From positions 1 to 56,714 of the forward strand of contig CAJBBX010000103.1 in NCBI GenBank assembly GCA_903951425.1: 56,714 nt of DNA, given 5' to 3'. Position numbers and translations under genes: made by a program. The notes beneath the pieces were generated by a model. It saw only the letters and a list, made by a program, of their open reading frames with translations, had not been told where the DNA came from and ran no database searches. The stretch comes from an uncultured Chthonomonas sp. GTDB taxonomy: Bacteria > Armatimonadota > Chthonomonadetes > Chthonomonadales > CAJBBX01. Below are positions 17,316-25,400 of this stretch, piece after piece; position 1 is the stretch's first letter; every line of letters begins with the position of its first letter.

Positions 17316-17338
17316 TTGGGCGATCACCGGTGGGGCAG

Positions 17339-20068
17339 CTAGGCCTCCACGAGCACCGTGACCAGCCCGCGCCGACGAGCCGTGACGGTGACCGCGCCGT
17401 CGTTGATGACCAGCGGAGAGCCGGGCTCCTCGGCCAGGTTGCCCACCGTTGCCCGTCCGGTGAGTAGCGGACCGGCGATGGCCGCCTCCGCGGGCTCGTC
17501 GCCCAGGTTCAGGACACGAACCAGCAACGCCTGCTCGTCTTCGGTCACCTTGACGGCGGTAGCGGCCATGGTGTCGGGGCTGACCGCGAGCAGCGACGCC
17601 GACGCGGCCAGCGGGCCCGCGTGCAGGCCTGTCTGGGTGGCTCGGAGCGGCGCGCTGAAGCCGTGGGCGGCCTGCCAAACGCGGGCTTCCTGCCAGTCGC
17701 CGGCGTGGGGCAGCAGAGCCAACTCGAAGCGGTAGGCGCCCTGCATCTGGCCCTCGTGCTGCTCGTCGGGCGCGCCGACACCGTTGGCGGTAGCGCGCAG
17801 GAGCGATACGGCGATGGTCCGCTGGGCGTCGTCCTTCACCTCAACCTCGGGGAGGCCCTTGTTGATGACGCAGAGGCCGCCGGAGGCGTCGGAGACGTCG
17901 GTGAAGGTCTTCTGCGGACCGGTGGCGGGCTGCTTCTCGCGCCAGTCGGTAGTATCGGGCTGGACGATGGTGCGGGCCACCACGTCGTAGGCCTGCTCCA
18001 CGTCGACGTGCGTCGCCTCGGTCGCGCCGCTGGGGAAGAGCACGCGCAAGCGATGGTCCTTGGCCGCGTTCACCACATCGATGGTGACGTCGGCCCGGCG
18101 GGCGCCCCGGCGAAGCGCTACCACGGCGCGGATGTCGATGGGCGCCTGGACCACGTCGTTGCGGGTGTCGCCGTCGCGGTCGGCGGGGACGAACCACTGC
18201 CGCCGGATGATGAGCCGCCCCTCGATCTCGTCGCGCTCGGTGAGGATGGTCAGGCCGTCGCCCAGGAGCGAGCCGGCGGTGGTCATCACCATGTCCTTCG
18301 GCGGCGCGACGTAGTTGTAGCCGTCGCCGAAGTCGCCGCCGTCCTCGAAGACGAGGCCGCCCGACGTGGTGCGCCCGGTGGCGAGGTCGGTGAGGGAGAT
18401 GGAGCCGTCCTCGGCCACTTCCACGCGCAGGTACTCATTCTGGAGCGCGCCGTCAGCCACCCGAACGGCGCCCTCGGAGGGAGCCACCCGCACCGAGCCG
18501 GGATTGGCGACCACATGGTACGTGGAATAGCCGAAAGCGGGCGCCTGGGCCAGGAAGCGGACGTTGAAGCGCTTCCAGCCGAAGGCGACCGGGATATCGT
18601 GCGGGGCCTGGCTCATGGTATGCGCATGGCCCATGGGCGTGATGCGCGCGCACGCTTCGCCCTCCGGGCCGACGATGCGGATGCTCTCGGCCTGGCTGTC
18701 GCCGGGGATGCGCACCACGACATCGACGGGCTCTGCGGCGCGGTCCCAGCCCAACGGGTTCGTCACCACCAGGGCATCGAGCGCCTCCGGCGCGTGGGGG
18801 TCATCGCTCACGGGCGGCGTCGTGTCGACCCGGGCGGCGATGCGTTCCAGGGCCTCCGTGGTGAGCTTCTCGCCCACCTGCAGGCAGCGCTCATAGCGGT
18901 TGATCATGTCGCGGTGGACCTGGTCCACCGAGCAACCGCAGATGGAGTCGTGGGGCTGGTTCAGGAGGAGCTGCTTCCAGGCGTGGCGCAGCAGGCCCAC
19001 GGGCGGCCGCTGCCAGTACTCGGGCCGCCGCTCGCCTCCGGCCACGGGTCCGTGCTGTTTCTCCAGAAGCCACGCGAAGGTGGTCCACGGCTCCGCCCAG
19101 CGCTCGAGGAGCGTCTCACACTGGTGGTTGAGCTGCTTGGTGTGGATGCGCGACGAGGCCACGTGGGCCAGCAACGCCTGCAGGTTCCATGCTCGGTTGG
19201 CGATCCGCATCTCGCCGGTGTGGGTCGCCAGGTCGGGTGCGGCGGCCAGCACGGCATCCACATGCTCGCGAAGGGTGGCCGTCTTTGCCTGAACGCGGTC
19301 GCCCAGACGCTCGTTGACGATGCGGATGATCTCCGGCGTGCGCGGCTGCGGCAGGACGTGGTCCACGCCGTCCATCCACAGGATGTACGGCGTCGTGGGC
19401 CGCTCAGCAAGGCTCTCCTCCAGCAGCTGCGTGGCCTCGGCCACCACGCGCTCCGGGTCCAGCGCGATGCCGCGGTCGGTGTCGGCCAGCGTCTCGCGGA
19501 AGCGGTAGTAGAAGTTGCTGTAGGCGGTGTTGTCGGGCATCTTCACGGCCAGGACCTCGGATCCGTCGGGCGAGCGCCAGAGGAACTCGGAGGCCACCTG
19601 GTCGGCGGTGATCCCTCGGAAGAAGACGGCGTTGTCGATGCCGAAGCCACATAGGATCTGCGGCATCTGGCTGGTGTGGCCGAAGGCGTCGGGCGCGTAG
19701 CCGACCTGCTGGCCGGCGCCCCATTCGCGGCACATGCGGCGGCCCAGGAGCAGGTTGCGCACGAAGGACTCGCCGCTGACGAGGAACTCGTCGGGCTGGA
19801 CGAACCAGGGACCGGTGACCAGCCGCCCGTCGGTGCAGGCCTTGCGCAGACGGTCGGCCATCTCCGGCCGGATCTCCAGGTAGTCGTCGATCACGCAGGT
19901 CTGGCCGTCCCAGTAGAAGGGCCCGTAGGCGGGGTCGCTCTCCAGGAGGTCCAGCACCGCGTCGCCCTGGTCCACCAGGCGGAAGCGAAAGACCTCAAAG
20001 GTGCGGTACCACTCGCGGTCCCAGTGGGTGTGCGAGACGACGTGGGCGGTCAGGGGCGTGGCGGGCAT
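17339..20068 (-). CDS. GH38 alpha-mannosidase
   Basis: 909 residues, full length for the family. SHTHWDREWYRTFE at residues 12-25 gives the zinc ligands His15 and Asp17. GYAPDAFGHTSQMPQI carries Asp127, the expected nucleophile and zinc ligand. HDSICGCSVDQVHRDM near 380 is the other metal-site helix, and C-terminal beta domains follow. It removes alpha-linked mannose from glycans; with no signal peptide it is probably cytoplasmic. The start is ATG 20068, preceded by CCGGAGGAAC, which rejects the longer frame to a GTG at 20113. Neighbouring sugar-active genes suggest glycan salvage. Two hairpins follow its stop. Confidence 0.93.
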   Translation of the reverse strand: MPATPLTAHVVSHTHWDREWYRTFEVFRFRLVDQGDAVLDLLESDPAYGPFYWDGQTCVIDDYLEIRPEMADRLRKACTDGRLVTGPWFVQPDEFLVSGESFVRNLLLGRRMCREWGAGQQVGYAPDAFGHTSQMPQILCGFGIDNAVFFRGITADQVASEFLWRSPDGSEVLAVKMPDNTAYSNFYYRFRETLADTDRGIALDPERVVAEATQLLEESLAERPTTPYILWMDGVDHVLPQPRTPEIIRIVNERLGDRVQAKTATLREHVDAVLAAAPDLATHTGEMRIANRAWNLQALLAHVASSRIHTKQLNHQCETLLERWAEPWTTFAWLLEKQHGPVAGGERRPEYWQRPPVGLLRHAWKQLLLNQPHDSICGCSVDQVHRDMINRYERCLQVGEKLTTEALERIAARVDTTPPVSDDPHAPEALDALVVTNPLGWDRAAEPVDVVVRIPGDSQAESIRIVGPEGEACARITPMGHAHTMSQAPHDIPVAFGWKRFNVRFLAQAPAFGYSTYHVVANPGSVRVAPSEGAVRVADGALQNEYLRVEVAEDGSISLTDLATGRTTSGGLVFEDGGDFGDGYNYVAPPKDMVMTTAGSLLGDGLTILTERDEIEGRLIIRRQWFVPADRDGDTRNDVVQAPIDIRAVVALRRGARRADVTIDVVNAAKDHRLRVLFPSGATEATHVDVEQAYDVVARTIVQPDTTDWREKQPATGPQKTFTDVSDASGGLCVINKGLPEVEVKDDAQRTIAVSLLRATANGVGAPDEQHEGQMQGAYRFELALLPHAGDWQEARVWQAAHGFSAPLRATQTGLHAGPLAASASLLAVSPDTMAATAVKVTEDEQALLVRVLNLGDEPAEAAIAGPLLTGRATVGNLAEEPGSPLVINDGAVTVTARRRGLVTVLVEA

Positions 20069-20235
20069 AGGTTCCTCCGGACGGGGCGGTTGCGGTGCGG
20101 TTTCCGAGTTCACCGTCCTGCCCGGCGATTCCTGCCGGCGCCGCTTCGACCGTGCCCGGCATCACTCCGGCAGGCGATCGAGCCAACCCATCACGGCAGA
20201 CCCATGCCGGTCGAGCCCAGACTAGATCAGACGCC

Positions 20236-20811
20236 CTACTGCAGCCGTAGCCTGCGCGCTGACGCGGCTGCCGCAGCGGCCGAGTTCAGGTCCGTTGCGT
20301 CCGCGGGCTCGCGCCAGATCAGGCGTCCGTCGCCGCCAACCAGATACGCCCGCGGCGCCCAGCCTGCGTTGTAAGCCCGCGCGAGGCGCCCGCCGGGGTC
20401 GGCCACCACATCTCCGTTGCGTTCTCGGCCTTGGCGAAGGCTGGGCGCAACGACCAGGAACGATGCGCCCGGCAGCGCCTTCTGTGCATTCGCCCTCCAT
20501 TGCGCAACAGAGTCGCTGCAGCACGGCCCATCTCCACCGACGAACAGCACCAGAGTGTCCGCCGATGGCTGACTTGGCCCGGCCCGGTGAGGGCTTCCCG
20601 TCTGGGGTAGCGGCATGACCGCCCCCAGCGGAGGGTCTGCTGCCGCCACCCGTCGCCTCATCGCAAGCTGTTGCATCGCAGGGTGAGCGCTCCAGCCGTC
20701 GGAAGTCGGAGCGGCCATAACCAGCACCACGCCGACCGCCGCTGTCGCCGCCGCGCCGAGCAGCATGCCAAGAGCCGCCCGGCGCGGAAACACACGGTCG
20801 AAACGCAACAT
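20236..20811 (-). CDS. Membrane-anchored thioredoxin-fold (redoxin-like) protein
   Basis: 191 residues with an N-terminal transmembrane anchor (about 12-34, AALGMLLGAAATAAVGVVLV). The later part reads LVLFVGGDGPCCSDSVAQW, then NGDVVADPGGRLARAYNAGWAPRAYLVGGDGRLIW, the strand-helix order of AhpC/TlpA-type redoxins. The active region has adjacent cysteines (CC) where TlpA has CxxC, so disulfide chemistry may differ. The start ATG at 20811 overlaps the TGA of the upstream pilin-like gene by one base; there is no separate ribosome-binding site, so expression would depend on translation of that gene, which is now frameshifted. Confidence 0.65.
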   Translation of the reverse strand: MLRFDRVFPRRAALGMLLGAAATAAVGVVLVMAAPTSDGWSAHPAMQQLAMRRRVAAADPPLGAVMPLPQTGSPHRAGPSQPSADTLVLFVGGDGPCCSDSVAQWRANAQKALPGASFLVVAPSLRQGRERNGDVVADPGGRLARAYNAGWAPRAYLVGGDGRLIWREPADATDLNSAAAAAASARRLRLQ

Positions 20812-21540
20812 CACAGCGCGAACGACGGGCGCGAGCCGTCGTTGCGGCCGAGCTGGTTGTGGCCAACGGCGTCCGGTAGGTGCCACTTCACGTGCCCGTC
20901 ACAGAACCCGTAGTTCGCGCCACCGGAGTGTCGCCGCCAACCATCTTCTTGGCCGGGTGGTCGAGCGTTAGGATCAAACTGGTACGGATCAGGGGCCCCT
21001 GTGGTGTAGGCGCCGATTGCCGCATCGCATAGCGCAAACCGTTACGGCAGGGAACCGGACTGCTGCGTCCTGCGCGGGTGGCGTGTTGCCGGTCAGCGAA
21101 ACAACCCCCGATGTGAGCGCAGTGGAGTAGGCGTAGCCCGGCACCGCCGGCCATGCGACCACGATGATCGGCGCCCTGGCGTCCGGGCAACCGAGTTGCC
21201 TGCGGTCTCGCCCGAGATACTTGGGAAGGCCGGAGAGCCAAGCGGCGGTCGAGGGCCACGCGCCATCGTTGTCGCTTGTGTACAGGCGGAGGGCCATGCC
21301 GATCTGTCGGGCATTGGAGGAGCATACGGCGGTGCGCCCGGACCGGCGCACCTGGAATGCCGTCGAGACCGACAGGGCCGCAAGCACCGCGATGATGGCG
21401 ACGACGATGAGGACCTCCACCAGCGTGAAGGCCGCATTGCCGGTGCGGCCTTCGCGGGAGGAGTGCCGGTTCGGGGAGGAGGTGGTACCCCGACCGGCCA
21501 CGGTCCTACGGGCCACCGGGGCACACAGATTCTGCGGCAT
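20811..21540 (-). pseudogene. Type IV pilin-like / H-X9-DG protein, frameshifted
   Basis: The N-terminal frame has a charged leader then AFTLVEVLIVVAIIAVLAAL, the methylated pilin helix, followed by CSSNARQIGMALRLYTSDND. It goes wrong after AVRFPAVTV and stops at 20989. A second frame, one base over, supplies LCDAAIGAYTTGAPDPYQF and, near the end, RHSGGANYGFCDGHVKWHL, the H-X9-DG signature, stopping at 20811-20813. Removing one T from the TTT opposite 21036-21038 joins them exactly (AVTVALCDAAIG). So a single-base insertion, or a sequencing error, splits an otherwise intact gene. The start is ATG 21540 or 21576, neither with a good ribosome-binding site. An IS256-family element begins about 70-110 bases upstream. 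Confidence 0.82.
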
Positions 21541-21647
21541 GAGCCACCCGGTCCGTGCCGTAGGTTGTCTTCGCATCGCCGCAGGTGGTGATGTCTGGGT
21601 ACCACGTCGAGCGGCTCAAGCGAGGATGCACGTTGGCCTGGAGAGTT

Positions 21648-21671
21648 GTGTCCCGTGATGTGGTGTAAGAG
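21648..21671 (+). repeat. IS256-family left terminal inverted repeat
   Basis: GTGTCCCGTGATGTGGTGTA followed by AGAG. It matches the reverse complement of 22998-23021 at 20 of 24 positions. Confidence 0.85.
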
Positions 21672-21709
21672 CTGAGCAAGCGGCCGGACTAGTCCGGCCG
21701 CTTGCTCAG
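21672..21709. repeat. Perfect 38-bp palindrome inside the IS leader
   Basis: Each 19-base half is exactly complementary to the other, centred on ACTAGT at 21688-21693 (outer bases CTGAGCAAGC...). It directly follows the left inverted repeat and lies 57 bases before the transposase start. In RNA it would be a long loopless hairpin, able to stop or insulate transcription entering from outside; as DNA it could form a cruciform. Confidence 0.9.
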
Positions 21710-21765
21710 AGGCCATCTCGCCTCCACAATGGTGGTTCATGACAACTACCAGAAAGGAAGATGAG

Positions 21766-22968
21766 ATGGCCAAGGACAGTCTAGCAGCGTTGGATCGGCT
21801 CTGTGAGCATGACGGCGACTTCTTGCGATCAGTTGTGAGCAACTCGCTGAAGACGATCATGGACGATGAGGTAACCGCTCTGTGCAACGCGAAGCATGGA
21901 GAGCGCAGCCCTGATCGGGTGAACTCACGTAACGGTTACCGGCACCGTACGTGGGACACCCGAGTGGGTCGACTTGACCTGGCGATCCCTCGCCTGCGCG
22001 AGGATTCGTATCAGCCCTGCTTCCTGGAGCCGCGGCGGCGAGTGGAGAAGGCGCTCTACGCGGTGGTGTGCGAGGCCTACATCCAGGGCGTCAGCACCCG
22101 GTCTGTGGATCGGCTGGTCGAGGCCATGGGAGGCGCCAGCATCTCGAAGTCGCAGGTCTCGCGTATCTGCGCCGAGATCGATGAGCAGGTCCAGCAGTTC
22201 GTCCAACGTCCCCTGGAGGGCCATTTCCCCTACGTGTGGCTCGATGCCACGTATGTGAAGGTGCGACACGGATCCCGGATCGTCGACCGTGCGGTGGTGG
22301 TCGCGATCGGCCTGAGTGAGAGCGGCAGACGCGAGGTACTGGGAGTTGCCTGCGGCCATGCCGAGACCGAGGAGTACTGGAGCGAGTTCCTCCGCCAGTT
22401 GCTGGACAGGGGCCTGCGCGGCGTGCAGTTGGTCGTCTCCGACCACCACGCAGGGCTGCGCAAGGCGGTACGGAAGTGCCTGAACACCCAGTGGCAGAGG
22501 TGCCGTGTTCACTTCATGCGGAACCTGCTGTCGCGCACTCCCAAGGCGCAGAAGGGCTACGTCAAGGCCCTTGTGGCCACAGCCTTCCAGCAGGATAATG
22601 CCTCAGACGGCCGTAACCAGTGGCAGACGGTGCGGTCGCAGCTGGAGGGGAGACTTCCCGATGTCGCGCTTCTCATGGACCAGGCCCGCGACGACGTCCT
22701 GGCGTTCATGCAGCATCCTCCTCGCCTCTGGTCCATACTCGCATCGACCAACAGCCTGGAGCGACTGAACTGCGAGATCAAGCGGAGAGCCGACGTCGTC
22801 CAGATCTTCCCGACCGACGACAGCGTCCTTCGCCTCATTGGGGCCGTTCTCCTGGAGCAGCATGACGAGTGGCAGGTAGTACGACGGCAGTTCAGCAAAG
22901 AGGCCATGGGGCTACCGTCAGACAGGGACGACGCCATACTCGCAAGGGGCATCGACACCACGACATAA
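21766..22968 (+). CDS. IS256-family (mutator-type) transposase
   Basis: 400 residues, normal for the family. The DDE triad can be placed at WLDATYVKVRHG (first Asp), LVVSDHHAGLRKAV (second Asp) and STNSLERLNCEIKRR (Glu); an HFMRNLL motif lies between the last two. SRNGYRHRTWDTRVGRLDLAIPRLR is the usual N-terminal region. The frame is intact from end to end, so the element may be active. The start is ATG 21766, with AAGGAAG five bases upstream; the in-frame ATG at 21739 has no such site and would place that sequence inside the gene. It catalyses cut or copy-and-paste movement of the element and is unrelated to the surrounding genes. Confidence 0.95.
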   Translation: MAKDSLAALDRLCEHDGDFLRSVVSNSLKTIMDDEVTALCNAKHGERSPDRVNSRNGYRHRTWDTRVGRLDLAIPRLREDSYQPCFLEPRRRVEKALYAVVCEAYIQGVSTRSVDRLVEAMGGASISKSQVSRICAEIDEQVQQFVQRPLEGHFPYVWLDATYVKVRHGSRIVDRAVVVAIGLSESGRREVLGVACGHAETEEYWSEFLRQLLDRGLRGVQLVVSDHHAGLRKAVRKCLNTQWQRCRVHFMRNLLSRTPKAQKGYVKALVATAFQQDNASDGRNQWQTVRSQLEGRLPDVALLMDQARDDVLAFMQHPPRLWSILASTNSLERLNCEIKRRADVVQIFPTDDSVLRLIGAVLLEQHDEWQVVRRQFSKEAMGLPSDRDDAILARGIDTTT

Positions 22969-22997
22969 TATACTGACAGCAGGAGGAGGCGAGAGCC

Positions 22998-23021
22998 CTC
23001 TTACACCACTTCCTGGGACAC
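22998..23021 (-). repeat. IS256-family right terminal inverted repeat
   Basis: CTCTTACACCACTTCCTGGG followed by ACAC, 29 bases after the transposase stop. It is the inverted partner of 21648-21671. Confidence 0.85.
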
Positions 23022-23156
23022 GACCTATATCTGGTCTGCGATCTTGGTCGATCGGTCAGATCTACAGGGTAGGTAGCCAGGGCCGCCGCGGCTTCACGCC
23101 CTGTTGCCCCGCCGCGTGGTACTCTCGCATCAGAATGGGCGTGTAGGGAGGGCATC

Positions 23157-23978
23157 ATGTTCTGGCTTATGGCGGCGGGGCTCTGCGCGGTGGCTTGCGC
23201 GGCGGGACAGGCGGGCGGGCCGGCGCCCATCGCGTGGCCGGAGGGCGCCACGGACACGTGGCACGGCTACACGCGCCACCAGTTCACCGTGGCGGGCTGC
23301 ACGGCGTGGGTGGTCGAGCCGAAGCAGGCGGCGCCGGGCCGGCCCTGGTCCTGGTGCCTGGAGTTTCCCGACGCCTTCACCGAGCGGTGCGCCGCGCCGG
23401 GGCTGCTTGCGCGGGGCTTCCACCACGGGCATATCGCCGTGGGCAACACCTTCGGCTCGCCGGACGCGCTGAAGAAGCTCACGCTTTTCTACAAGCTCGT
23501 CACCCGCCTTGGGCTCAGCCGCAAGCCCGCACTCATCGGCCTGAGCCGCGGCGGGCTCTACGCCTACCGGTGGGCGGCCGAGCACCCCGGCTGGGTCGGG
23601 GCCATCTACGGCGACGCGCCCGTGTGCGACTTCAAGAGCTGGCCCGCGGGACGCGGCAAGGGGGCGGGCAGCCCCGGCGACTGGCAGGAGCTGATCCGCT
23701 GCTACGGCTTCCGGGACGAGGCCGAGGCGCTGGCCTACCGGGGCAACCCCATCGACGCACTGCGGCCGCTGGCCCGCGCCAGGATACCCATCATCCATGT
23801 GGTGGGCGACGCCGACGACGTAGTGCCGCCGAACGAGAACACGGCCATCGTCGAGGAGCGATATCGGAAGCTGGGCGGGACCATGCAGGTGATCCACAAA
23901 CCCGGCATCGGCCACCACCCGCACGGGCTGGAGGACGCCGAGCCGGTGATCCGCTTCTTGGTGGAGCACTGCCGGTGA
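23157..23978 (+). CDS. Secreted alpha/beta hydrolase
   Basis: 273 residues. The signal peptide (about 1-20) is MFWLMAAGLCAVACAAGQ; it could also be read as a lipobox at VACA. GLSRGGLYAYRWA gives the nucleophile elbow (Ser about 126), VVGDADDVVPPNE the acid region, and GIGHHPHGLED the catalytic His. These give a standard Ser-Asp-His hydrolase, probably an esterase acting outside the cytoplasm, perhaps on acylated sugars given its neighbours (inference). The start has GGGAGGG five bases upstream. Its stop overlaps the next gene's start by four bases (GTGA), so both are likely one operon. Confidence 0.82.
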   Translation: MFWLMAAGLCAVACAAGQAGGPAPIAWPEGATDTWHGYTRHQFTVAGCTAWVVEPKQAAPGRPWSWCLEFPDAFTERCAAPGLLARGFHHGHIAVGNTFGSPDALKKLTLFYKLVTRLGLSRKPALIGLSRGGLYAYRWAAEHPGWVGAIYGDAPVCDFKSWPAGRGKGAGSPGDWQELIRCYGFRDEAEALAYRGNPIDALRPLARARIPIIHVVGDADDVVPPNENTAIVEERYRKLGGTMQVIHKPGIGHHPHGLEDAEPVIRFLVEHCR

Positions 23979-25369
23979 GCGGCGCCGGTCCTCTTCTTGG
24001 TCTCTGCCCCATCGGCAAGTTCGTCTTCAGCCACGAGGACGCCATCCGCCAGAAGCAGACCGTGCAGGCCTTCCTGACCGAGATGGGAGTGCGGTTCGTC
24101 GATCTGGAGGGCGTGCTGGAGGACGGGCTGGTGAAGGACCAGGCCCATGTCGATGCCGCCGTGGCGCGGTTCCGGCAGGCGGGCGTGGATTGCCTCTTCA
24201 TGCCGCACTGCAACTTCGGCACCGAGGGCGCCGTGGGCATGATCGGCAAGAAGCTGGGCCTGCCGGTGCTGCTCTGGGGGCCGCGCGACGAGGCGCCCCT
24301 GCCCGACGGCCGCCGCCTCCGCGACACTCTGTGCGGGCTCTTCGCGAGCAGCAAGGTGCTCCACAAGCTGGGCGTGCCATTCACCTACATTGGGAACTGC
24401 AGGCCGGACGAGGAGGCGTTGCGCCGGGGGATCGACACCTTCCTGCGCGCCGTCAACGCCGCCAAAGTACTGCGCAAGGGCGCCCGGATCGGCCTCATCG
24501 GCCAGCGGATCGACTTCTTCTGGACCACCATCGTCAACGAGAGCGAACTGCTGGAGCGCTTCGGCATCGAGGTGCTGCCCATCGATATGGTGGAGTTCCT
24601 GGCCGAAGCCCGCCGTCGCGTCGAGCGCGATCCCGCGGGTTACGCGGAAGCCGCCGAGGCCATCCGCCGGCGCTTTATCGTGGAGGGCTTCGACGACGAC
24701 GGCCCGCTCATGCAGGTGCTGGCGATTCGCGACCAGATCATGGCCCTTCGAGATCGGCACGGGCTGGACGGCGTCGCCGTGCAGACCTTCATGTCTGCCG
24801 TGGACGCGGCCGGGTCCTACTGCTCGCTGGCCCAGAGCCTGGTGGCCGACGTCTGCCCCATGGCCTCGGAGAGCGACCTGCACGGCGCCCTGAGCGACCT
24901 CATGCTCCGCCGGGCCGCCATGGGCCCGCCCGCCTACCTTGCCGAGTTCACCGTGCGCCACCCGGAAGATGACAACGGCATCCTGCTATGGCACGACGGA
25001 GCGCCCACATCCATGCTCCATCCGGACGTGCGGCCTCGCCTGGGTCGGCACTGGATCCTCCCCAGCCCGCTGGCGGGCATGACCCACTTCAGGCTACAGG
25101 ACGGTCCCATCACCGTGGCCCGCTTCGACGGCGACGGCGGCCGTTACGCCCTCGCCATCGGTCAGGGCCATACGATGGAGGGCCCCGAGACGCTGAACAA
25201 CTACGCCTGGATGCGCGTGGACGACTGGCCCCGCTGGGAGCGGACCCTCATGCAAGGCCCCTTCATTCACCACGTGGCCATGGCCTACGGCCACTACGGC
25301 GACGCGCTACAGGAGGCCTGCAAGTACGTGCCGGGATTGGAGGCGGTGCGGCTGGACGGGGGCCGGTAA
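23975..25369 (+). CDS. L-fucose/L-arabinose isomerase-like protein
   Basis: 464 residues. The N-terminal part (LCPIGKFVFSHEDAIRQKQ, DCLFMPHCNFGTEGAVG) and the C-terminal part (MTHFRLQDGPITVARFDGDG, HHVAMAYGHYGDALQEACKY) follow the pattern of the FucI/AraA ketol isomerase family, where Glu, Asp and His residues bind Mn2+. It would interconvert an aldose and a ketose in the cytoplasm; the true sugar is uncertain because family members in glycan-degrading bacteria vary widely. The start is GTG 23975 overlapping the hydrolase stop, with GGTGGAG upstream. A much longer frame to 23195 overlaps the hydrolase and is a shadow. Confidence 0.78.
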   Translation: MSGAGPLLGLCPIGKFVFSHEDAIRQKQTVQAFLTEMGVRFVDLEGVLEDGLVKDQAHVDAAVARFRQAGVDCLFMPHCNFGTEGAVGMIGKKLGLPVLLWGPRDEAPLPDGRRLRDTLCGLFASSKVLHKLGVPFTYIGNCRPDEEALRRGIDTFLRAVNAAKVLRKGARIGLIGQRIDFFWTTIVNESELLERFGIEVLPIDMVEFLAEARRRVERDPAGYAEAAEAIRRRFIVEGFDDDGPLMQVLAIRDQIMALRDRHGLDGVAVQTFMSAVDAAGSYCSLAQSLVADVCPMASESDLHGALSDLMLRRAAMGPPAYLAEFTVRHPEDDNGILLWHDGAPTSMLHPDVRPRLGRHWILPSPLAGMTHFRLQDGPITVARFDGDGGRYALAIGQGHTMEGPETLNNYAWMRVDDWPRWERTLMQGPFIHHVAMAYGHYGDALQEACKYVPGLEAVRLDGGR

Positions 25370-25400
25370 TCAGGCCGCCGTCCAGCCGTTCCCGCCTACC

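Larger units (their letters stand above)
21648..23021 (+). mobile_element. IS256-family insertion sequence, complete (about 1374 bp)
   Basis: Bounded by 24-base imperfect inverted repeats (20 of 24 match) and encoding one full-length mutator-type transposase. No 8-base target duplication is seen (GGAGAGTT on the left, GACCTATA on the right), so either the flanks have diverged or recombined, or the true ends differ by a few bases. It lies between the divergent pilin-like and hydrolase genes, replacing or displacing their upstream regions. Confidence 0.9.

Noticed and set aside
17621-19654. 677-residue open frame antisense to the mannosidase, and similar long antisense frames (e.g. 32339-34102, 34211-35881, 50986-52788)
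   Set aside because: They are shadows of GC-rich coding sequence: no ribosome-binding sites, low-complexity translations, and clear genes on the other strand.
21640-23029. Target-site duplication of the IS256-family element
   Set aside because: The 8-base flanks differ (GGAGAGTT and GACCTATA), and shifting the ends by two bases does not help.
23195-23974. N-terminal extension of the isomerase-like protein
   Set aside because: It lies wholly in another frame of the hydrolase gene; the GTG at 23975 gives a normal-length isomerase with stop overlap.
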